This document shows, one piece after another, positions 5,868 through 11,886 of a stretch of DNA of 11,886 bases. A model generated the notes under the pieces. That model was not told the origin of the DNA. It worked only from the letters and a program-made list of their open reading frames with translations, and searched no databases. Source of the stretch: DATLAN01 sp035527455 (GTDB lineage: Bacteria > Planctomycetota > Planctomycetia > Pirellulales > Thermoguttaceae); assembly GCA_035527455.1 (NCBI GenBank), contig DATLAN010000549.1, positions 1-11,886 on the forward strand, written 5' to 3'. The position numbers and the translations under genes were made by a program. Numbering within the stretch: the stretch's first letter is position 1; every line of letters starts with the position of its first letter.

Positions 5868-6455
5868 ATGCTGCGTGAACGACTGGAGTTGATTGTTTTG
5901 TTCCTTCTCGTCGGTCTGGTGATGGCAATCTCCTCGCCGGGTGTTGCCGACGATGCGCCCGACTATCGCAACGTGGCCCTGAATCCCGACGACGTTCAGG
6001 GGGACGCGAAGCGCTATCCGCACGCCTCGTCGAACAGCGAATATCGCGACCTTCCCTTCTTCGCCGCCCTGTGCGCCATCGACGGGAACACGGCCAACAC
6101 CGGGCACGGCCAAGGGTTCCCATCCTGGGGACCGGACAAACGCAAGGATCTGTGGTGGAAGGTCGAGTTCGGCCGTGCCGTGGAGATCGACAAGCTGGTG
6201 CTGTGGATTCGGGCCGATTTCCCGCACGACAGTTATTGGCACAGCGCCGTGATCGAGTTCTCCGACGGCAGCCGGGAAGCGATCAAGATCGAGAAGACGG
6301 CGGCGGGGCAGACGTTCGCGTTCGAGAAGCGCACCGTCACCTGGCTCCGCTTGACCGACCTGGTTCAAACCGAGCCGCTGGGCTGGGCCGCATGGAGCGA
6401 AGTGCAGGTCTGGGGACGAGACGCTCCGGCGCGTGAAGCGCACCAACAACAATGA
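5868..6455 (+). CDS. Small secreted F5/8 type C (discoidin)-like domain protein
   Basis: A 195-residue protein. ATG 5868 is supported by AAAAGGAA upstream and by a signal peptide (residues 1-27; hydrophobic LIVLFLLVGLVMAI, cleavage near GVA, before DD). The frame runs upstream only through the palindromic repeat. Residues 34-184 look like one jelly-roll carbohydrate-binding domain of the F5/8 type C or galactose-binding class. Signs are NVALN at the start, AIDGNTAN in the first third, then DLWWKVEFGRAVEIDKLVLW and a closing WSEVQVWG strand. There is no attached enzyme, which is less usual because such domains mostly sit on glycosidases or sulfatases. It may hold a glycan at the cell surface or serve as a non-catalytic partner of the divergent sulfatase. 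The domain call is by pattern and moderately sure; the ligand is unknown. Confidence 0.85.
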   Translation: MLRERLELIVLFLLVGLVMAISSPGVADDAPDYRNVALNPDDVQGDAKRYPHASSNSEYRDLPFFAALCAIDGNTANTGHGQGFPSWGPDKRKDLWWKVEFGRAVEIDKLVLWIRADFPHDSYWHSAVIEFSDGSREAIKIEKTAAGQTFAFEKRTVTWLRLTDLVQTEPLGWAAWSEVQVWGRDAPAREAHQQQ

Positions 6456-6484
6456 ACGGCGGTGCGTTTCCCGCACCGAGTTTA

Positions 6485-6503
6485 GCGGGCGGGCTTGCCC
6501 GCC
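6485..6503. repeat. Short GC-rich hairpin beside copy 2 of the palindromic element
   Basis: GCGGGCGGGCTTGCCCGCC folds into a 7-bp all-GC stem (6488-6494 with 6497-6503) across a TT turn. It lies 30 nt after the stop of the discoidin-like gene and 20 nt before the 96-bp palindrome. It lacks a T tract and so is not a standard terminator, though it could pause or protect the transcript. The unit, preceded by TTTA, may be another dispersed repeat. Confidence 0.45.
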
Positions 6504-6522
6504 GTTCCGGCGACGGCTCAGT

Positions 6523-6618
6523 GTAGGCCGGAACAAGCGCAGCGCAGTTCCGGCACGGGGCTTCATGCGGCCTCAGCGCACCAAGTGCCGGAACTGCGCT
6601 GCGCTTGTTCCGGCCTAC
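6523..6618. repeat. 96-bp REPIN-like palindrome, family A, copy 2
   Basis: A perfect 34-bp inverted repeat (6523-6556 with 6585-6618) flanks a 28-nt loop, for the same total length of 96 bp as copy 1. The arms are identical to copy 1 except for one extra paired base at the inner end. GTAG (6523-6526) and CTAC (6615-6618) mark the ends, and each arm holds the GCCGGAAC/GTTCCGGC hairpin. The loop motif GGCTTCATGCGGCC is in the opposite sense to copy 1. It sits between two convergent genes, 35 nt from the Gfo/Idh/MocA stop. Confidence 0.85.
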
Positions 6619-6653
6619 ATTCCTGCACTGCAGGATTCGGACGGCTGTGTCGT

Positions 6654-7787
6654 TCACACGTCGATCCACTTCCGCTCGGCCGCCGAACGTCGCACGCAAT
6701 CCATCAGGTGTTGTACGCGAATCCCCTGCTCGAGCCCCGGTTCCGCCGGGCGGCCTTCGGCCACGGCCTGAAGGAAATTGGCCAGACAGGCCATATGGGT
6801 GCGGATCCAACCCAGCGCGGCCTTCGGGCTGGGGAAAGCGGCCGCCGGCGGGTCGTAGCGTTGGCCCGTCTCGATGCGGGTCCAGCCGCGCAAGCCGCCC
6901 AAGGGCCGATCCGCCGCCGAGGCGTCGTGAAACTCCAGGTGGTGCGGGTCCATGCCGTTGAAGCGCAGCGCCCCGCGGGAGCCGTGGATCTCCAGTCGCA
7001 GTTCGTCTTCGCTGCCGGAAGCCAGCTTGGTGGCTTCGAGCGTGCCCAGGGCGCCGGACTGCATCCGTGCCAGAAACACGACGCTGTCTTCGGCGTCGAC
7101 TTCGAGCTTCTTCGCGGCGTCAGCGGTCGAGGGCCGCCGGGGATAGGCGATGCAGGTGGCGGCCGAGACCGATGCGAACGGTCCGATCGTGTGGTCCACC
7201 AGGTCGAGCACGTGGGAGGCCAGATCGGCAATCACGCCGCCCCCGGCCGCGGCCGAGAGTTTCCATTTCAGCGGCGCGTCGGCCTCGGCGCTGCCACCGT
7301 GGAGGAAGGCGCCGCGGAAGGCCAGGACACGTCCCAGCGCCCCCTGCTCGATAAGCTGCTTTGCCCGCATGGTCGCCGGATAGAAACGATACTGGAAGGT
7401 CATCTGGGCGGTTGCCCGATAATCGGCCAGAGCCGCGTGGATCGCTTCGGCTTCCTCGACGGTGGCCGCCAGGGGTTTTTCGCAGTAGATGTGCTTCTGG
7501 TGCCGCATGGCCGACAGCAGGGCGTCTTTGTGCAGGTGGTTGGGCGTGCAGACGTGGACGATATCGATCTCGGGATTCTCGGTGATGTCGCGAAAATCGG
7601 TCGTCGCCACGTCCGCTCCGACCGTCTGCCGGGCCGCTTCGGCCGTTTCCACTCGGCTGGTCGCCACGTGCGTGATCCTCGCCCTCAGCGGCACGGGATC
7701 GTAGTACAGCGGCAGGTTCAAGTATCCGTAGGCGTGGACCTTGCCGATCCCGCCGAGGCCCACGATGCCGACGTTGTGGAGTTTCAT
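6654..7787 (-). CDS. Gfo/Idh/MocA family NAD(P)-dependent oxidoreductase
   Basis: A 377-residue cytoplasmic sugar oxidoreductase. The N-terminal Rossmann fold shows the dinucleotide motif G10-L-G12-G-I-G15 within VGIVGLGGIGKVHA. It is followed by HVCTPNHLH (78-86), the family's EKP motif (103-105, in YCEKPLA) and GGGVIADLASHVLD (182-195). D188 and H192 there match the usual catalytic acid and His positions. The C-terminal half is the alpha/beta substrate domain. I chose ATG 7787; an ATG at 7799 in frame would add MGAK, and neither has a strong ribosome-binding site. The gene follows the double sulfatase by 37 nt on the same strand and is probably co-transcribed. It likely oxidises or reduces a sugar released by the sulfatases; the exact substrate is not readable. 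Family assignment is firm. Confidence 0.95.
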   Translation of the reverse strand: MKLHNVGIVGLGGIGKVHAYGYLNLPLYYDPVPLRARITHVATSRVETAEAARQTVGADVATTDFRDITENPEIDIVHVCTPNHLHKDALLSAMRHQKHIYCEKPLAATVEEAEAIHAALADYRATAQMTFQYRFYPATMRAKQLIEQGALGRVLAFRGAFLHGGSAEADAPLKWKLSAAAGGGVIADLASHVLDLVDHTIGPFASVSAATCIAYPRRPSTADAAKKLEVDAEDSVVFLARMQSGALGTLEATKLASGSEDELRLEIHGSRGALRFNGMDPHHLEFHDASAADRPLGGLRGWTRIETGQRYDPPAAAFPSPKAALGWIRTHMACLANFLQAVAEGRPAEPGLEQGIRVQHLMDCVRRSAAERKWIDV

Positions 7788-7825
7788 CTTAGCGCCCATA
7801 ACCCCAAGTCCATAGCCGCCATCAT
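7784..7825 (-). other. Possible 13-codon coupling ORF between double sulfatase and oxidoreductase
   Basis: An ATG overlapping the double-sulfatase stop (TAATG) opens a 13-codon frame reading MMAAMDLGLWALR. Its stop TGA overlaps the oxidoreductase start as ATGA. It would let ribosomes pass from one long gene to the next by two re-initiations. This could explain the poor ribosome-binding site of the downstream gene. It may equally be chance in a short spacer. Confidence 0.2.
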
Positions 7826-10800
7826 TAACGCTCGACGCTCCGTCCCACCGCCCATTCGATCCAGGCCGTGCGCCCGTCGTCGGGCGTCCGGTCCATCCAG
7901 TCGTCGAGCGCCGCGCGAAGTTCCGCTTCGACCTCAGCGTATTCGGGACGTCCGATCAAGTTCACTTGTTCCAGCGGATCGGCTTCTCGATCGAAAAGCA
8001 TGTCAGGGAAGGCGTCCCGATAGTCGCGACGCTGATAGAATGGAACGGAACACGTCTCGATCCAAACGCCCAACTTGTAACGCGGGCCGATGACGGTCGC
8101 CTGCGACCAGTTTTCGGAGAATGCGTAATCCCGCCCCACGGGCGTCCCTTTTTTGAGAGCCGGAACCAGCGAACGACCGGCCAACGCCGGCGCGTCGGCG
8201 GAGCGATTCAAGTCGAGCAGGTCGACGAGCGTCGGGTAAACGTCGACCAGTTCGACCAGATCGTCGCGAACGACTCCCGTCGGAAATCGATCGGGCCACG
8301 AAATGATCAGCGGCACGCGGAGCGTCTCTTCGTAAACGTTGTGCCCCAGCGCGCACTTTTCGATCATACCGTGTCGCCCGACGAAGTCGCCGTGGTCCGA
8401 GGCGTAGATGACGATCGTATCGTCGCGGAGTCCGAGTTCGTCCAATTCGTCGAGAATCGCTCCCATATAATGATCGATTTCCGTGCACTGGGCGTAATAG
8501 CAGGCCGCGTAACGTCGGTACAAGTCGGGCTGTTCAGCCGCCTTCGCCAGGTTCCACGGCGGCGTTTCGCGGCGGCGCCAAGCCTGCATCTCGGGCGGAA
8601 GATCGTCGACCGGCTGGTCCCAAGACTCCGGCATCGGGATCGATGGGACCGGATAAAGGTCGGCCCAACGCTTCGGCGGCGTGTAGGGTTGATGCGGTCC
8701 GTGGAACGCGGCCCAACAGAAAAAGGGAGCATCGTCTTTATCGCACTCTCGAATGAACTCGATGCTCTTCCGGGCGACGTACGCTTCGAGCCGATCGTCG
8801 GGGGGGACGTCCGAGATCAGGCATCCCATATCCGCTTGCATGCTTCCTTGCTTATCGCGGAGGTGGGCCGCGAGCAGACCGCGCTGTTCGATCCACTCCT
8901 CGTAGTTTTCGTCGGAAGGATCCTGCTTCGGCGAGATGACGGTCGCCGTGCGATCCCATCCGCCCGACATGTAGTCGTTCGGGAGATGCCGCTTTCCGAA
9001 ACAGCCGGTTCTATATCCGGCCGCCCGGAGCACGTATTGTAGCGGAGCGTACTGCTCTTGATCGATAGGGCGGTTCGAATTGTAGAGACAACCGGTCGTT
9101 CGGGGGTAGAGTCCGGTCATCAACGACGTCCGCGACGGCACGCAGATCGCGTCTTGGCAGTACGCTCGATCGAAACGCACGCCTTCGGCGGCCAGTTGAT
9201 CCAAACGCGGAGTTCGAACGATCGGGTGACCCGCGCAACCCATCGCTTCGGCGTTGTGTTGGTCGGAAAAGAGAAATAACACGTTGGGGCGTCGAACCCC
9301 AGACGCGTCCTCGGAATTCGTATGCAACGTTTGCGTTGGACGATCGCGAGAAGGCCGTACGGCCGGGTCGGATTCGATGATCGGTCGCGCCGCGACGCCG
9401 TCTCGGTGCGGGGAGTTGATGCGGGTCAACCAATCGATCAGTTCCGACTTCAATCGCTCTGCCTGGGATAGCGCTTCGTCAACGCGAGATCCCGTCGAAT
9501 TCTCGTCCAGTCCGGCGAGCCGATTTTCCAATTCAAGCGGATCCGTTTGCAGGTCATAAAGCGCATCGCGCGAAGGAGCGTTCTCGGATCGACCGAACAT
9601 CAATTTCCACCGTCCGTCAAAGACCATGAAGCCGGGTACGCCTTCGGACGCCCACTGCGAAACGACGATCCGCTCCTTTACGTTCTCGCCGGGTCGCCCC
9701 TCGATCATCGAGCGGAGACTTTCGCCTTCCGAGGGAAGCGGATCCATCTTGCAGTAATCGAGAATCGTCGGGAAGAGATCGAGATGCGAGACGGGCGCAT
9801 CCACAACGCGACCGGACGGCATATCGCCCGGCAAACGCATCAGCATCGGGATGTGAACCGAGCCTTCATAAAAAACGCCCTTGGAGTGCATGCCGTGATC
9901 GCAGAGCATCTCGCCGTGATCGCTCGTGAATACGACCAGCGTGTTTTCGGAGAGTTCGAGTTCGTCGAGGCGATCGAGGATGCGGCCGATCCAAGCATCG
10001 ACCTCGGCGACCAGTCCGTAATAGTCGGCGATCATGCGCTTCGCGTTCGCGGGATCTCGAAACGCGAGATCGCTTTCCGTCCGGCGATCCGGGTAAGGCG
10101 AGTCGGTTCTCGGATCAGCCAGACTCCCCGGCACGGGGATCGCCTTGGCCGGATGCATGCTGTAATACGGCTCGGGGACGGCCAACGGCGGATGCGGAGG
10201 TCCGATGGATATCGTCAAAGTGAACGGTCCGCCCGCTTCGTGCAATCGCTCCAGGGCGGCGATCCCTTCCTTCGCCGTGACCGCCGTTCTGGAATGCTCG
10301 GCGGGGATGTCGAGTCGTCCGAACGTGTACGCCTGCCCAATGCGCTGCGAGGACGCCAACGGTTTATCGCGCAGGATCGCGGCGACTTCCTCGGGAGAGC
10401 GCCCGTAGGCGCCGTCCAGAGGATCCGGCCAGTAGGGGCGTTGGTACATGTTCGCGATGTGCTGGCCCGGCTCGAGCGGTTCGAGCGGCACGTGCCTGTC
10501 GATATACTCGACGAAGGACGCCGCTTCCGAGATCTCCGCCTTGCAACCCGGCGGAGGAGTCTTGCCGTTCAGCCAACGCACAGGACGGGAGTAATTCAAC
10601 GCGAACTTGTACGGCGTATGCCACTTGCCGTGATATTCGCCGTGGTAACCGTTTTCGAGCAGAACCGTGTCGAACGTCGGCAGGTCGGGCCCGTCCTCGC
10701 GATTCTGTTCGCCGTTGGTTCGCACGCCGACCGACTCGATCGAATGCCCGGTCAGAATGACGGCCCTCGCCGGCACGCAAACGGGGCAGTTCGAATAGGC

Positions 10801-11028
10801 GTTCGAAAAACGGACGCCCTCCCTTGCGAGACGATCCAGATTCGGCGTTTTCAGAACTGGGGCTCCTGAACAGCTCATCGCGTCGAAACGTTGCTGATCC
10901 GTCATGATGAAGAGCAGATTGACGGGTTTGTTCGTCTCATCCTCAGCGGAAAGCATTCGATCCGGCGCCGACATGACGGAAAGGATCCCCAATCCAAGGA
11001 GTAAGACGTATAGCTTGCGATTTCTCAT
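7825..11028 (-). CDS. Tandem double sulfatase: two type I sulfatase domains in one chain
   Basis: One uninterrupted frame of 1067 residues, about twice the usual sulfatase length. ATG 11028 has GAGGTG five bases upstream and opens a signal peptide (about 1-28, ending MLSA, before EDE). Domain 1 (about 34-540) shows FIMTDQQR (D44), formylglycine motif C84-V-P86-A-R88, GKWH (134-137) and TSDHGE (369-373). A polar linker of about 40 residues follows (540-579). Domain 2 (about 580-1067) repeats the set: LFSDQHN (D589), C629-V-P631-S-R633, FGKRHLP (K679), FHGPHQPY and ASDHGD (D878, H879). Both catalytic sets look intact, and domain 2 has no signal peptide of its own. Each is closest in style to CVP(A/S)R-type sulfatases, but the substrates are unknown. 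Hand-counted G+C is near 57-60%, lower than the genes to the left. The oxidoreductase gene follows directly. Confidence 0.95.
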   Translation of the reverse strand: MRNRKLYVLLLGLGILSVMSAPDRMLSAEDETNKPVNLLFIMTDQQRFDAMSCSGAPVLKTPNLDRLAREGVRFSNAYSNCPVCVPARAVILTGHSIESVGVRTNGEQNREDGPDLPTFDTVLLENGYHGEYHGKWHTPYKFALNYSRPVRWLNGKTPPPGCKAEISEAASFVEYIDRHVPLEPLEPGQHIANMYQRPYWPDPLDGAYGRSPEEVAAILRDKPLASSQRIGQAYTFGRLDIPAEHSRTAVTAKEGIAALERLHEAGGPFTLTISIGPPHPPLAVPEPYYSMHPAKAIPVPGSLADPRTDSPYPDRRTESDLAFRDPANAKRMIADYYGLVAEVDAWIGRILDRLDELELSENTLVVFTSDHGEMLCDHGMHSKGVFYEGSVHIPMLMRLPGDMPSGRVVDAPVSHLDLFPTILDYCKMDPLPSEGESLRSMIEGRPGENVKERIVVSQWASEGVPGFMVFDGRWKLMFGRSENAPSRDALYDLQTDPLELENRLAGLDENSTGSRVDEALSQAERLKSELIDWLTRINSPHRDGVAARPIIESDPAVRPSRDRPTQTLHTNSEDASGVRRPNVLFLFSDQHNAEAMGCAGHPIVRTPRLDQLAAEGVRFDRAYCQDAICVPSRTSLMTGLYPRTTGCLYNSNRPIDQEQYAPLQYVLRAAGYRTGCFGKRHLPNDYMSGGWDRTATVISPKQDPSDENYEEWIEQRGLLAAHLRDKQGSMQADMGCLISDVPPDDRLEAYVARKSIEFIRECDKDDAPFFCWAAFHGPHQPYTPPKRWADLYPVPSIPMPESWDQPVDDLPPEMQAWRRRETPPWNLAKAAEQPDLYRRYAACYYAQCTEIDHYMGAILDELDELGLRDDTIVIYASDHGDFVGRHGMIEKCALGHNVYEETLRVPLIISWPDRFPTGVVRDDLVELVDVYPTLVDLLDLNRSADAPALAGRSLVPALKKGTPVGRDYAFSENWSQATVIGPRYKLGVWIETCSVPFYQRRDYRDAFPDMLFDREADPLEQVNLIGRPEYAEVEAELRAALDDWMDRTPDDGRTAWIEWAVGRSVER

Positions 11029-11315
11029 CGATTCACCTCATGCTTGCACGAAAGAGGATAACCCAAGGGGCTCATCCTGACGGATTGGGTATAAGTCGAT
11101 ATTTCCCATTTGGACTTCGCTCGGATACGCTCCGAGCGACAACTTCCCCCCATGTTAGCCAAGGGCTGCGTGGAATTCCAGTCGGCACGCCGATTCCTCG
11201 TCCGGAATTGACTCCCTCGGGCGATCCAGATAGGCGATGGCTAGGTGGGCGACAGAGGGGAGGCGATTTGCAGAACGTCTCACGCACCGCAGACGCACGG
11301 ACCTGCTCCAGGTGC
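11029..11315. other. 287-nt intergenic region with short hairpins, no gene assigned
   Basis: The region holds the GAGGTG ribosome-binding site of the double sulfatase (11034-11039) and a 9-bp hairpin at 11117-11125/11131-11139 (TCGCTCGGA/TCCGAGCGA, 5-nt loop). It also holds a TGGAATTCCA palindrome (11171-11180) and a 5-bp ATTCC/GGAAT pair (11193-11208). The hairpin could end the esterase transcript but has no T tract on the minus strand. No convincing minus-strand promoter is visible. Short frames of 67-100 codons cross the region on both strands but resemble nothing I know. Confidence 0.4.
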
Positions 11316-11886
11316 TTACTTCGTTTTCCTCTCGGCGAGTGAGCGGGAAAACAGCCATTTCATAAGATCCAGTTCCGCGTCACAGCGGTCGCTGCTGAGT
11401 TGGGTGGTGCCGTTGTCGCCGCCGGCAATCGTTTTGTCGCCAACGTCATGTCCGTCGCCGGCCCAGGCGGTCAACTTCATGTTCCCTCCCAGTCTTTCCA
11501 TCTCAGCGAAAATCTTCTGATCGCGCTCGTATGGGCAAAGCCTGTCGTTGTCCCCGTGAAAGGCCCAAATCGGAACGTCCTTGATCAATGATGCGTCGAT
11601 GGATTGTTCGCTTCGGCGCAGACCGCTCCCGGCGGAAGGCGCGGCGGCTGCGAAATAGCCGGGATCCATCTGTATGAATCGATACGTCCCACCGCCTCCC
11701 ATGGAATGCCCGAGAATATAGATCCTGTCCCGATCGACGGACGGCAATGCCGCAATCACATCCTGAATGCCCTTGAGTTGCATCTCTTGCCACCCGCCGT
11801 TCGTTTGCGGGGCGAGCACATAGCAGGGGTAATCGGATCGCCTCTTCTCTTCGGCAAGAAGTTTGTTCCAGCCTTTCAATTGTCTC
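11316..11886 (-). CDS. Alpha/beta-hydrolase esterase, 3' part (start beyond the window)
   Basis: The frame is open to the right edge, so the 190 visible residues are the C-terminal part. A TTG at 11879 is not the true start, because the RQLKGWNKLL beginning matches the middle of such esterases. Numbering from the first visible residue, the nucleophile motif is GHS61MGG in IYILGHSMGGGG. It is preceded by YPCYVLAPQTNGGW, an oxyanion-side strand. The acid D114 lies in AFHGDNDRLCP, and H146 in AGDGHD completes the triad. This is the pattern of secreted putative esterases related to PHB-depolymerase or feruloyl-esterase-like hydrolases, which often remove acyl groups from polysaccharides. The chain ends with LDLMKWLFSRSL, as is usual. 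It precedes the double sulfatase on the same strand after 287 nt and may belong to the same glycan-degradation group. Substrate is unknown. Confidence 0.9.
   Translation of the reverse strand, partial: RQLKGWNKLLAEEKRRSDYPCYVLAPQTNGGWQEMQLKGIQDVIAALPSVDRDRIYILGHSMGGGGTYRFIQMDPGYFAAAAPSAGSGLRRSEQSIDASLIKDVPIWAFHGDNDRLCPYERDQKIFAEMERLGGNMKLTAWAGDGHDVGDKTIAGGDNGTTQLSSDRCDAELDLMKWLFSRSLAERKTK

Noticed and set aside
6488..6503. Intrinsic terminator for the discoidin-like gene
   Set aside because: The hairpin has only a two-base loop and no T tract follows on either strand.
6495..8093. 532-codon plus-strand frame through the palindrome and opposite the oxidoreductase
   Set aside because: It begins inside repeat DNA and is antisense to a clear Gfo/Idh/MocA gene. 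The recurring RNKRSAVPA and CRNCAALVPAY strings seen in such frames are just translations of the palindromic element.
9547..10869. 440-codon plus-strand frame opposite the double sulfatase
   Set aside because: It is antisense to a conserved domain and has no supporting start or homology.
11040..11290. Group II intron 5' end (GTGCG on the minus strand near 11286)
   Set aside because: Only the five-base start resembles an intron. No domain V hairpin or reverse-transcriptase frame is present.
11072..11358. Small minus-strand genes of 67 and 71 codons in the gap before the double sulfatase
   Set aside because: One overlaps the esterase 3' end in another frame. Neither has a ribosome-binding site or recognisable sequence.

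Overview
The window reads like a chromosomal stretch of a G+C-rich planctomycete or close relative (PVC group). I infer this from several sulfatases, including a very large one, a Gfo/Idh/MocA oxidoreductase beside a sulfatase, a secreted discoidin-like domain protein, an ECF sigma factor transcribed with secreted Gly/Pro-rich proteins, and long interspersed palindromes. No rRNA, tRNA, CRISPR array or complete insertion sequence was found.

Left third (1-3844, mostly + strand). The 5' tip of a leftward gene lies at the edge (1-42). Then come an ECF sigma factor (315-848), a GTGA-overlapping single-pass membrane protein in the anti-sigma position (845-1408), and a secreted protein with a Gly/Pro-rich half and a charged coiled-coil half (1476-2213). 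A 145-bp nested palindrome (2227-2371) separates these from a secreted protein built of 14-residue Met/Gly/Pro/Arg repeats (2534-3736). A strong intrinsic terminator (3806-3844) closes the block. My reading is an envelope-response operon: regulator, membrane partner and two exported structural or sensing proteins.

Middle third (3876-7787). A secreted type I sulfatase (3876-5558, - strand) is divergent from a small secreted F5/8 type C-like protein (5868-6455, + strand). Two good sigma-70-type promoters stand back to back between them. A Gfo/Idh/MocA oxidoreductase (6654-7787, - strand) converges on the small gene. Two 96-bp copies of one palindromic element, in opposite orientation, bracket the small gene (5731-5826 and 6523-6618). 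Their GTAG-plus-hairpin halves look like REP units paired into REPINs.

Right third (7825-11886, - strand). A single 1067-codon frame encodes two complete sulfatase domains in tandem, each with its own CxPxR formylglycine motif. The Gfo/Idh/MocA gene follows 37 nt downstream. Upstream, after a 287-nt gap, lies the 3' part of an alpha/beta-hydrolase esterase cut by the window edge. Stretches counted by hand here are about 57-62% G+C, against about 68-73% in the genes to the left.

Together the middle and right parts suggest breakdown of a sulfated and possibly esterified glycan outside the cytoplasm, with the oxidoreductase acting on a released sugar. The formylglycine-generating enzyme the sulfatases need is not in the window. 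The items most worth a second look are the REPIN-like elements, the double sulfatase, and the sigma-factor operon with its repeat proteins.
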